Positions 16,215 to 23,192 of a stretch of DNA of 28,733 bases are shown here, one piece after another. Below the pieces are notes generated by a model. The model was given only the letters and a program-made list of their open reading frames with translations, did not search any database and had not been told where the DNA came from. The position numbers and the translations under genes were made by a program. Position 1 is the first letter of the stretch, and every line of letters starts with the position of its first letter. Source of the DNA: CAMLHU01 sp031393795 (GTDB taxonomy: Bacteria > Gemmatimonadota > Gemmatimonadetes > Gemmatimonadales > GWC2-71-9); the NCBI GenBank assembly GCA_031393795.1, contig JANMWE010000159.1:1-28733 (forward strand), read 5' to 3'.

Positions 16215-17296
16215 CCCGACTCCTCGAAGACGGACACTTCTTCCTGCCTGGACCGACGGAGGTCCGCGCCGAGATCCTCGCGGCGATGACCCGTCCGATG
16301 ATCCCGCATCGGGGCGAGGCCTTCGAACGACTTTTCGCGGGGATCCAGGCCGGGCTCAAGCTCGTCTTCCGGACGGCCCGTCCGGTGCTGGTGAGCTCTT
16401 CCTCGGCAACGGGGCTGATGGAAGCGGGGGTGCGCTGTGCGCCCTCCGGAGCGATCCTCTCGCTCGTCAACGGTGCCTTTTCCGAACGGTTCGCGCACGT
16501 GGCGCGTGCCTGCGGGCGCACCGTCGAGGTGCTCGAGGTGCCCCTGGGTGGGATCGTCCCGCCGGAACAGGTGGAAGCCGCGCTCCGCGCGCGCGCGTTC
16601 GCGGCGGTGACCGTGGTCCACTCCGAGACCTCGACCGGGGCCCTCACCGACATCCGGGCCGTCCAGGAGCTGGCCCGCCGACACGGGGCGATGTGCCTCA
16701 TCGACAGCGTCACCGGGATGGCCGCGACCCCGATCGAGACCGACGGGTGGGATCTGGACTACATCTTCACCGGATCGCAGAAGGCGCTCGCCCTCCCGCC
16801 GGGCCTGGCCTTTGGAGTGGCGTCCGAGGCGTTCCTGGCGCAGGCCCGGAGCACCGGTGGGCGCGGGCTCTACTTCGACCTGGTGGAGTTCGAGGCGTTC
16901 GCCAAGAAGGACCAGACCCCGAACACCCCCGCGATCTCCCTGCTCTTCGCCCTCGCGGCCCAGTTGGCCGCGGTGACCGAGGAAGGGATCGAGTCGCGGT
17001 GGGCGCGTCACGCGGCGATGGCGGCGCTGGTCCGCCACTGGGCCTCCGAGCATCCGGGATACGGCATTCTCGCGGCGGCCGGCTCGCGGGCCGACACGGT
17101 GACCGCGGTGACGGTGCCGGAAGGGGCATCCGGCAAGGAGATCGCCGCGCGGGTGGAGGCCGAGGGCTATGTCATCGCGCCCGGGTACGGGAAACTGCGC
17201 GAGCGCACCTTCCGTATCGGGCACATGGGCGACCACACCGTCCGAGGGCTCACCGGCTGCCTCGCCGCCATCGACCGGATCCTCACCGCACGATGA
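16211..17296 (+). CDS. class V aminotransferase, probable phosphoserine aminotransferase
   Basis: 361-aa PLP enzyme of the serine-pyruvate/AGT-like branch of class V. The N-terminal FLPGPTEVRAEILAAM is typical of this branch. The PLP-contacting SSSSATGLMEA loop is at 62-72, SETSTG at 138-143, Asp165 lies in LIDSVTG, and the Schiff-base Lys191 in TGSQKALALPPG. It does not look like canonical SerC (E. coli type). Its place between serB and the next gene, coupled by 4-bp overlaps, argues that it supplies the phosphohydroxypyruvate-to-phosphoserine step, as related class V enzymes do elsewhere. The alternative is a serine- or alanine-glyoxylate aminotransferase. Confidence 0.85.
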   Translation: MTRLLEDGHFFLPGPTEVRAEILAAMTRPMIPHRGEAFERLFAGIQAGLKLVFRTARPVLVSSSSATGLMEAGVRCAPSGAILSLVNGAFSERFAHVARACGRTVEVLEVPLGGIVPPEQVEAALRARAFAAVTVVHSETSTGALTDIRAVQELARRHGAMCLIDSVTGMAATPIETDGWDLDYIFTGSQKALALPPGLAFGVASEAFLAQARSTGGRGLYFDLVEFEAFAKKDQTPNTPAISLLFALAAQLAAVTEEGIESRWARHAAMAALVRHWASEHPGYGILAAAGSRADTVTAVTVPEGASGKEIAARVEAEGYVIAPGYGKLRERTFRIGHMGDHTVRGLTGCLAAIDRILTAR

Positions 17297-18012
17297 ACTA
17301 CTGGCAGTTGAGCAGGTCCCCCCGGTATACGATCCTTTTCGCCGCCCCGCTCATCCTGGCGTACGAGAGTCTGGCCTGGTTGCTCGAAGGGGGCGCCACC
17401 GCGGGCGTCCGGAACGGCGCCGACGTCCTCCTGAAGTCCCTCTTCCTCACGCTGGGTGGGGGTCGAGGGCTGCTCCTGTTCGATGCCCTCCTCATCGGGA
17501 TCGGCGTTACCCTCATCTGGCGCGACCGCGGGCCGCTCCGGCCGGTGATCTTCGTCGGGATGTTCGGCGAGGCGGTGGGGCTGGCGCTCCTCTTCGGGGC
17601 GGTCACCGGGATCCTCACCGCGCTCCTCCTCCGAGGGCCCTCGGCGCTGGCCGTCGGCGGGTTGCAGGGGCTCGGCCTCAGCACGCAGGTGATGCTCTCC
17701 CTCGGGGCCGGGATCTACGAAGAACTGCTCTTCCGGGTCATCCTGGTCTCCGGGCTGGCCTGGCTGGCTCGACGAGCGTTCGGGTGGCTGCCCGGAGCAT
17801 CGAGCCTTTTCGCGGTCGTCGTGGGCGCCCTCATCTTCTCCGCCTTCCACTATATCGGCCCCTACGGCGACACCTGGCAGCTCCAGTCATTCGTCTTCCG
17901 TTTCGTGGCCGGGATTCTCTTCAGTGGACTCTTCGTGCTGCGCGGATTCGGGATCACCGCCTGGACCCACGCGCTGTACGACGTGTTCCTCTCCGTCGCC
18001 GGAGTGGTGTGA
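17293..18012 (+). CDS. CPBP family intramembrane (Abi/Rce1-like) metalloprotease
   Basis: 239-aa polytopic membrane protein with about six hydrophobic segments. The three CPBP motifs are present: EELLFR (143-148, EExxxR), FSAFHYIG with His186, and HALYDVF with His226. The family includes Rce1 prenyl proteases and bacterial immunity or maturation proteases; the substrate is unknown here. ATG 17293 overlaps the aminotransferase stop (ATGA), so it is the last gene of the ser operon, although no metabolic link is evident. A heptamer-word hairpin follows. Confidence 0.85.
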   Translation: MNYWQLSRSPRYTILFAAPLILAYESLAWLLEGGATAGVRNGADVLLKSLFLTLGGGRGLLLFDALLIGIGVTLIWRDRGPLRPVIFVGMFGEAVGLALLFGAVTGILTALLLRGPSALAVGGLQGLGLSTQVMLSLGAGIYEELLFRVILVSGLAWLARRAFGWLPGASSLFAVVVGALIFSAFHYIGPYGDTWQLQSFVFRFVAGILFSGLFVLRGFGITAWTHALYDVFLSVAGVV

Positions 18013-18015
18013 ACT

Positions 18016-18138
18016 AAGTGAGAAGTAAGGAGTGAGGTGTAAGAAGTGGATCGAACAGAGGCCCGCTGCCTAAGCTGCACAGAGGGCCTTCGTCCTGTCC
18101 ACTCCTCACTCCTCTCTTCTCACTCCTCACTCCTCACT
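18016..18138. repeat. heptamer-word hairpin (unit AGTGAGG) between convergent genes
   Basis: The left arm (18016-18050) reads AAGTGAG, AAGTAAG, GAGTGAG, GTGTAAG, AAGTGGA. The right arm (18098-18138), read inverted, gives AGTGAGG twice, then AGTGAGA, AGAGAGG, AGTGAGG, AGTGGA. The period is 7 bp. The loop holds a smaller GGCCC/GGGCC-type hairpin. The right edge contains the TGA stop codon of the dsbA-like gene (18134-18136). Its position suggests a bidirectional terminator. Confidence 0.8.
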
Positions 18139-18814
18139 GATGTGTGGCTGTCTTCAGCGCGTAGATCGAGTCCAGCACGTGGCGGAAGACATCGACCGGA
18201 TAGGCGCCGCTCAGGAGCGCCCCTTCGATCAGGAAGCTCGGCGTGCTCCGGGCGCCGATCCGCTGGGCGGTGGTGAGGTCGCGCTGTACCAGCGCCCGCA
18301 TCCGGGCGTCGCGGAGGCAGGGGAGGATCGAGTCGCGCGGGATCCGGAGCGAATCGACCAGCGTCAGCATGTACTGCTCCGGCGCGTGGAGGGGTGCCCA
18401 GGCCTCCTGCTGCCGGTACAGGATATCGTGCATCGGCCAGAACTTCCCCTGGGCGGCCGCGCACATCACCAGCTCGGCCGCCGCACCGGCATTGGGGTGG
18501 AGCTGGATGATCGGAAAATTGATGAAGATCCAGCGCACCTTGCCGGTCGCGATGTATTCCCGCTCGAGGATCCCCGAGGTCTCGACCGTGAATCGTCGGC
18601 ACCAGGGGCACTGGAAGTCGGACATCTCGACCACGCGCACCGGCGCGGTGGCCGAACCCTTGGTGCGCTGGTCGAGCAGGTCGGGAGTCTGGCCCTGTGC
18701 CAGGGCCGGGACGGCGGCCTCGGCGGCGGGCGGCGTCGCCTCGGTGCAGGTGAAGCCGAACGTCAGGAGGGAAGCGAGCAGGGCCGCGCCGGCGCGGGTC
18801 GTGGGTCGGGACAT
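18134..18814 (-). CDS. DsbA-family exported thiol oxidoreductase
   Basis: 226 aa. An N-terminal signal (MSRPTTRAGAALLASLLTFG) is followed by an Ala/Pro-rich linker and a thioredoxin fold with an inserted helical domain. The active site CPWC is at 69-72 (FQCPWCRRF) and the cis-Pro loop is STPSF (Pro192). This matches the DsbA/BdbD/DsbG-like Thioredoxin_4 group that forms or shuffles disulfides in the periplasm. Cys23 (GFTC) could be a degenerate lipobox, but the fit is poor. ATG 18814 has AGGAG upstream. It starts 8 bp after the stop of the upstream lipoprotein gene, so the two form an operon. Confidence 0.85.
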   Translation of the reverse strand: MSRPTTRAGAALLASLLTFGFTCTEATPPAAEAAVPALAQGQTPDLLDQRTKGSATAPVRVVEMSDFQCPWCRRFTVETSGILEREYIATGKVRWIFINFPIIQLHPNAGAAAELVMCAAAQGKFWPMHDILYRQQEAWAPLHAPEQYMLTLVDSLRIPRDSILPCLRDARMRALVQRDLTTAQRIGARSTPSFLIEGALLSGAYPVDVFRHVLDSIYALKTATHQ

Positions 18815-18822
18815 CGTGGCTC

Positions 18823-19428
18823 CTAGAAGCGGCGGCGGTGGCGGGCGTTGGCCGCGGTCAACCGCAGAGTGTCGCCGGTCAGCGGGAGATTCCAGTACCA
18901 CTCCGAGAAGGGATCATTGGCGTCCCAGGTGGTGGCGGTGATCCACCAGGGGCCGCTGCGCGACGGGGTCACCCGCGCGACCCCGGCGGCGTCGGTCGTA
19001 TCGGCGAACGGGTCGCGTGCGATCCGCTTCACCAGCAGGAAGGTCAGACTGTCGTAGGACGCGTACGCCGAGTCCTGCCAGGCGTGCTGGGCCGCACGCA
19101 GGCGCGCGAGCGGGCCATCAGGGGCCTGGAGCCGGTCCACCGCCCCCCGGGCCGCCGCCCGGGCCGCAGGAGTGGCCGCGGCCAGTCGCGCGAAGGCCCC
19201 CTGCAGGGAATCGAGCAGCCGGGTGAGCGGGATCGTGTCCGGCCTAGTGGCGAGCCAGGGAGCGCTGATCTTCCGGACCACGCTGTCCCGGTCGTACGGC
19301 ACGACGATGAGTATCTGCTCGGCCGCGGGACGCGCGGGGCCAGCGCCATCCGGGATGGAGACGATGACCACTGTGGTGCCGTTGTGGCACCCGGTGAACA
19401 GGAAAGCGAAGCAGAGGAGCCAGCGCAT
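18823..19428 (-). CDS. lipoprotein of unknown function
   Basis: 201 aa. MRWLLCFAFLFTGC is a short lipoprotein signal with lipobox FTGC (Cys14). The mature part has a strand-rich start (TTVVIVSIPD...ILIVVPYDRDS) and an Ala/Arg-rich helical middle (about 75-120). A beta-rich end, ARVTPSRSGPWWITATTWDA, recalls carboxypeptidase-regulatory or Ig-like folds that respond to small adducts. No family was recognised. There is no ribosome site before the ATG; a TAACGT hexamer 7 bp upstream (19436-19441) suggests a leaderless start. It is followed by the dsbA-like gene in the same operon. Confidence 0.65.
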   Translation of the reverse strand: MRWLLCFAFLFTGCHNGTTVVIVSIPDGAGPARPAAEQILIVVPYDRDSVVRKISAPWLATRPDTIPLTRLLDSLQGAFARLAAATPAARAAARGAVDRLQAPDGPLARLRAAQHAWQDSAYASYDSLTFLLVKRIARDPFADTTDAAGVARVTPSRSGPWWITATTWDANDPFSEWYWNLPLTGDTLRLTAANARHRRRF

Positions 19429-19469
19429 GGGTGAAACGTTACCTTCCTACCTCGAAAGGGAAGGGGCGA

Positions 19470-20552
19470 ATGGAAGGCAGGCTCGGAACCGGAGTTGCGA
19501 TCGATCAGGAGCGGGCGCGCGCGTTGGTGCTCGCGCACGGATGGAACACGACCGCCTACCAGATCCTGAATCCGGGGTTCCGCTATTGGTTCACTCCTTC
19601 GGGTGACGGGGTGGTCGGACATGTGCGTCGCCGCCACATCTGGGTGGTCGGCGGGGCTCCGGTCTGCCCTCCGGGGCGCTTGGACGAGGTCGTGGTGCAG
19701 TTCGAGGGCGACGCGCACTCGGCGGGTGTCCGCGTCTGTTACGTCGGTGCTCAGGATCGTCTGGCCCGACGCTGTCTCCCCGATCCCGGATACGCTGCCA
19801 CTGTGCTCGGGACGGAGCCCTGGTGGGATCCGGGCGATTGGATCGGACTCATGGCCGGACACTCTTCCTTGCGGGGCCAGCTCAACCGGGCGCGGAACAA
19901 GGGGGTCTCGGCGACGGTCCGGCCTGCCGGGACCGGAACAGACCCCGCCCTGGATGCACTGCTCCTGGAGTGGCTTGGTGCCAAGGGGCTGCCGCCGCTC
20001 GGGTTTCTCACCACGCCGTGGCTCCTGGCTGACCTGCGCGACCGGCGCCTGGTCGTCGCAGACCAGAACGGTCGGCCGGTGGGCTTCCTGATCCTCACCC
20101 CGATCCCCGGCCGTACCGGCTGGCTCGTGGAACAGATCGTCCGGGGGCGGAACGCCCCGAACGGGACCTCCGAACTCCTGGTGGATCGCGCATTCCAATG
20201 GATGGCCGAGAACGGTGGGCGGTATGCGACCCTGGGTCTGGCCCCGCTGGCGCCTGCGCCCCATGACCGCTCCCGGCGCGACCCCTGGTGGCTCACCTGG
20301 TCGCTGGCCAGGCTGCGAGCGCACGGCAAGCGGTTCTACAACTTCGAAGGACTGCACAGCTTCAAGGCCAAGCTCCGCCCGGCCGGATGGGACCCTGTCT
20401 ACGCCATCTCCGACGAAGCTCGAGTCTCGCTCCGGACCATGAAAGGTGTCGCGGAGGCGTTCGCCGAGGGAAGCCTGATCGGATTCGGGGTGAGGCTCAT
20501 GACCCACGCCGTCGGGATGGAGATGCACCGTATGCGAACGGGGGCCCGTTGA
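19470..20552 (+). CDS. phosphatidylglycerol lysyltransferase C-terminal-domain protein (DUF2156, soluble)
   Basis: 360 aa. The sequence matches the two-GNAT catalytic domain of MprF/LPG synthase: the first acceptor half contains PPLGFLTTPW and RLVVADQNGRPVGFL, and the second carries RFYNFEGLHSFKAKLRPAGW. MprF transfers an aminoacyl group from tRNA to phosphatidylglycerol, but this protein lacks the membrane flippase region. It may therefore use a different acceptor or be a soluble GNAT-type aminoacyltransferase. I choose ATG 19470 with AAGGGG upstream; a GTG at 19431 is an alternative. It is divergent from the lipoprotein gene with only 41 bp between starts. Confidence 0.75.
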   Translation: MEGRLGTGVAIDQERARALVLAHGWNTTAYQILNPGFRYWFTPSGDGVVGHVRRRHIWVVGGAPVCPPGRLDEVVVQFEGDAHSAGVRVCYVGAQDRLARRCLPDPGYAATVLGTEPWWDPGDWIGLMAGHSSLRGQLNRARNKGVSATVRPAGTGTDPALDALLLEWLGAKGLPPLGFLTTPWLLADLRDRRLVVADQNGRPVGFLILTPIPGRTGWLVEQIVRGRNAPNGTSELLVDRAFQWMAENGGRYATLGLAPLAPAPHDRSRRDPWWLTWSLARLRAHGKRFYNFEGLHSFKAKLRPAGWDPVYAISDEARVSLRTMKGVAEAFAEGSLIGFGVRLMTHAVGMEMHRMRTGAR

Positions 20553-20562
20553 GGGCCCCCGT
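20538..20562. terminator. hairpin overlapping a stop codon, between convergent genes
   Basis: A perfect 10-bp inverted repeat ACGGGGGCCC / GGGCCCCCGT (20538-20547 and 20553-20562). Its 5-nt loop GTTGA contains the TGA stop of the DUF2156 gene. There is no U-tract on either side, so it would act as a very stable structural stop for both converging transcripts. Confidence 0.6.
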
Positions 20563-20588
20563 CGGTCGCGCGGTGAAGGTGCGGTCGG

Positions 20589-21518
20589 TCAGTCGACCAC
20601 GACGTTCGGCAGGACGTAGCGGAGTGGATCCACCGGCTTCCCGTTGACGTGCACCTCGTAGTGGAGGTGCGGTCCGGTGGCGAGGCCGGTGCTGCCCACG
20701 AGCGCGATCCGCTCGCCCCGCTTGACGTGTTGTCCGGCCCGCACCAGGAGGCGCGAGGCGTGGGCGTACTTGGTCACCACGCCGAATCCGTGATCGAGCA
20801 CCACGCAATTGCCGAACCCGGTCTCCCACCCGGCGCTGATCACCACGCCGGCCGCCGGCGCTTCGATCGGCGTGCCCGACGGGGCCGAAACGTCGATCCC
20901 CTCGTGCGGACGGTCAATGTGCAGGATCGGGTGGGCCCGCATCTGGCTGAAGGCCGAAGTGAGCCAGCCGTTCGACGGCAGGATGCTCGGCGTCGCAGCC
21001 AGCCGCGCCGTGTGGAGCTCGAGGCTATCGGCTGCCTCGGTGAACGCGGAGGCGAGCAGGTTGGCCCGGCGGATCATCGCGTTGAGGTCGACCTTCACGT
21101 TGGCCGTCCGCTCGCCCAGCACTCCGGCGCTTCGCAGTTCCTCGGTGGCCGCCGACGTCCGCGCCGGACCACCGATGCCGGCCGCCGCCACCTGCGGATC
21201 GACGGGATCGAGGTTGGCGAGGAGGCGGATCATGGCGCTGCTGCGCTGGATCGCCCCGAGGGTGTCCTGCAGCAGGTCCATCCGTCCTTCCATCTGCCCC
21301 AGCTCGTGCGCGAGGACCTGGTTCTCGCGGATGAGCCCCTGATGCCGCGCGATCGTCAGCGTATGCGACAGGGTGGTGTAGGTGAGCAGGACGGTCGCCA
21401 GCACGAATACGAGCCCTACGCCGAGCGCGAGCTTCACCAGGTTCTGCGAGACCTCGAACACCTTCGAGGTCCCCGAACCCGGGGGTACCACCACTACGCG
21501 CCAACGACGTTCGTGCAT
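20589..21518 (-). CDS. M23 family zinc metallopeptidase, membrane-anchored
   Basis: 309 aa. A transmembrane segment (about 27-48, LVKLALGVGLVFVLATVLLT) is followed by a helical, probably coiled-coil region (about 55-175) and a C-terminal lysostaphin/LytM domain. Zinc ligands are visible: HEGID (His205, Asp209) and HLHYEV (His284, His286), with YAH (His253) also conserved. It likely cleaves peptidoglycan cross-links, or activates amidases if the periplasmic domain is regulatory; complete ligands favour an active enzyme. ATG 21518 has GGAG upstream. It lies after metG on the same strand but has its own 144-bp regulatory spacer. Confidence 0.9.
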   Translation of the reverse strand: MHERRWRVVVVPPGSGTSKVFEVSQNLVKLALGVGLVFVLATVLLTYTTLSHTLTIARHQGLIRENQVLAHELGQMEGRMDLLQDTLGAIQRSSAMIRLLANLDPVDPQVAAAGIGGPARTSAATEELRSAGVLGERTANVKVDLNAMIRRANLLASAFTEAADSLELHTARLAATPSILPSNGWLTSAFSQMRAHPILHIDRPHEGIDVSAPSGTPIEAPAAGVVISAGWETGFGNCVVLDHGFGVVTKYAHASRLLVRAGQHVKRGERIALVGSTGLATGPHLHYEVHVNGKPVDPLRYVLPNVVVD

Positions 21519-21544
21519 TCCGGCTCCGGGACAGCGGCGACACC

Positions 21545-21562
21545 CCCACCCGTTCGGGTGGG
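21545..21562 (-). promoter_or_regulatory. 5' UTR hairpin of the M23 gene
   Basis: CCCACCC (21545-21551) and GGGTGGG (21556-21562) form a 7-bp stem with a 4-nt loop, 27 nt upstream of the M23 ATG. It probably lies in the untranslated leader and may shield or stabilise the mRNA 5' end. Confidence 0.45.
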
Positions 21563-21605
21563 TACCCTCTAGTCACTTTGGGGTACAGAGAACAAAAATG
21601 GAGTC

Positions 21606-21632
21606 CGGTACAGCCAATGTCAACCTGTACCG
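21606..21632 (-). promoter_or_regulatory. inverted repeat around a TTGACA -35 box
   Basis: CGGTACAG (21606-21613) and CTGTACCG (21625-21632) are perfect 8-bp arms, 11 bp apart. On the minus strand, TTGACA (21618-21623) sits in the centre, a consensus -35 for the M23 gene. A third half-site, GGTACAG, is at 21582-21588, 25 bp away. The matching -10 (CATTTT at 17 bp) is poor. Alternatively this is the metG terminator, since ATTTTTG follows the stem on the minus strand. Confidence 0.45.
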
Positions 21633-21639
21633 AACATAT

Positions 21640-21666
21640 CTAAGTCTATGTGGCAAAATGACTTAG
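21640..21666 (-). terminator. inverted repeat over the metG stop codon
   Basis: CTAAGTC (21640-21646) and GACTTAG (21660-21666) pair across a 13-nt AT-rich loop and include the metG TAA (21663-21665). With no strong U-tract after it, the role may be weak termination or mRNA 3'-end protection. Confidence 0.35.
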
Positions 21667-23192
21667 GAGTTAGGTGCCGATTCAGGGCGTGGAAAGAGGG
21701 CCTCGGGCTTCGTTACGCTGCTCCCGGAGGCCTCCGGATGGGTCGCGCGGGCCCACCCGGCCCCCGCCAGCGCCCCCGTCTGACCCAAAGCGCCCCAGAG
21801 CTCCTGCGCCTTGGCCGGCATCACGGGCGAGAACATCACCGCCAGCCGGATCAGCGAGCGGGCGAGCGCACCCAGGACCGCGTCGAGCTCTCCCGAGCGC
21901 GCGGGGTCCTTGGCCACCGCCCAGGGTGCGGCTTGGGTGATCGCGAGGTTCGCCTCGGCCACCAGCCCCAGGGCGGCCTCGATCGCACCTCGCAGGTCGA
22001 GGGCGTCCATCCGCTCGGCATAAAGCGTGGTCGCCCGGGCCCCTGACTCTTCGAGTGCCGGAAGGCTCCCCGCAGGCACGACGCCACCCCGGTACTTCTC
22101 GATCATCGCCAGCACTCGGCTCGCCAGGTTTCCCAGGCCGTTCGCCAATTCGGCGTTGTACAGCTCGGCGAAACGCTCCCACGAGAAGTTCCCGTCGCTC
22201 TCCCAGGGCACTTCCCGGATCAGGTAGAACCGGAAGGGGTCGGGACCGAAACGGTCGATCGCCTCCCCCAGCTCGAGCTTGACCCCCGCGCTCTTGGAGA
22301 ACCGCTCCCCGCCCAGGTAGATGAACCCGTGGGCCCAGACCTTTTCGGGGAGGGGGAGCCCTGCGGCCTCGAGCATCGCCGGCCAGATGACACAATGGAA
22401 CCGGGTGATGTCCTTGCCGATGACGTGCAGCTGGGCGGGCCACTGCGCCTTGGAGCCGGGAAAGCGGGTCGCGGTCCAGTAATTGGGCAGGGCGTCGAAC
22501 CAGACGTAGGTCGTCTGCTGTTCGCCGTCGCTCGTGGGCCGGGGGAAGGGGACGCCCCAGCTGAAGCGCGAGCGGCTGGCCGAGATGTCATCGAGCCCCT
22601 GTTTGAGGAGCCCCAGGATCTCATTCCTGCGGCTCTCCGGGGCCAGGAACTCCGGCCGGTCGGCGAAGAGCTTCTCGAGGAAGGGCTGGTATTTCGAGAG
22701 CCGGAAGAACCAATTCCGTTCCTCGACCCACTGCAGGGTGCGCGTGGGGTGCAGCACGCATTTGCCGTCCACGATCTCCCCGTCGGCCTTGAACGACTCG
22801 CAGCCGACGCAGTAATGGCCGGCGTAGCTCTTCTCGTAGAAGTCGTCGGGGTTCTTGGCGAAGATCCGCTCGATCAGCTCACGCACGCCCTCCTTGTGCG
22901 GGGCGGCAGTGGTGCGGATGAACTGGTCGTGCGACAGGCCGAGCCGGCGCCACATCGCCTCGAAACGTTCGGCGATGAGGTCGGTGAGCGCCTGCGGCTC
23001 GAGGCCGCGCTCGGCGGCGGTCTGCGCCACCTTCTGCCCGTGCTCGTCCATCCCGATGAGGAACCAGACGTCGTCGCCCCGGAGCCGGCGCCACCTCGCG
23101 ATGACATCGGCCCCCACCTTTTCGTATGCATGTCCGAGGTGGGGGTCGCCGTTGGCGTAATCGATGGCGGTGGTAATGAAGAAGCGCGGCAC
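21663..23192 (-). CDS. metG: methionyl-tRNA synthetase (short form)
   Basis: 509-aa class I synthetase that charges tRNA-Met. The HIGH motif is HLGH (18-21) and the KMSKS motif is FSKSA (298-302). A zinc knuckle is visible as Cys128-x2-Cys131 and Cys145-x2-His148. The anticodon-binding helical domain follows, and the protein ends there: the C-terminal EMAPII-like tRNA-binding domain found in E. coli MetG is absent, as in the MetG2 type. The start is GTG 23192, immediately after the ricT stop with no spacing (TGA-GTG), so the two are translationally coupled. Confidence 0.95.
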   Translation of the reverse strand: MPRFFITTAIDYANGDPHLGHAYEKVGADVIARWRRLRGDDVWFLIGMDEHGQKVAQTAAERGLEPQALTDLIAERFEAMWRRLGLSHDQFIRTTAAPHKEGVRELIERIFAKNPDDFYEKSYAGHYCVGCESFKADGEIVDGKCVLHPTRTLQWVEERNWFFRLSKYQPFLEKLFADRPEFLAPESRRNEILGLLKQGLDDISASRSRFSWGVPFPRPTSDGEQQTTYVWFDALPNYWTATRFPGSKAQWPAQLHVIGKDITRFHCVIWPAMLEAAGLPLPEKVWAHGFIYLGGERFSKSAGVKLELGEAIDRFGPDPFRFYLIREVPWESDGNFSWERFAELYNAELANGLGNLASRVLAMIEKYRGGVVPAGSLPALEESGARATTLYAERMDALDLRGAIEAALGLVAEANLAITQAAPWAVAKDPARSGELDAVLGALARSLIRLAVMFSPVMPAKAQELWGALGQTGALAGAGWARATHPEASGSSVTKPEALFPRPESAPNS

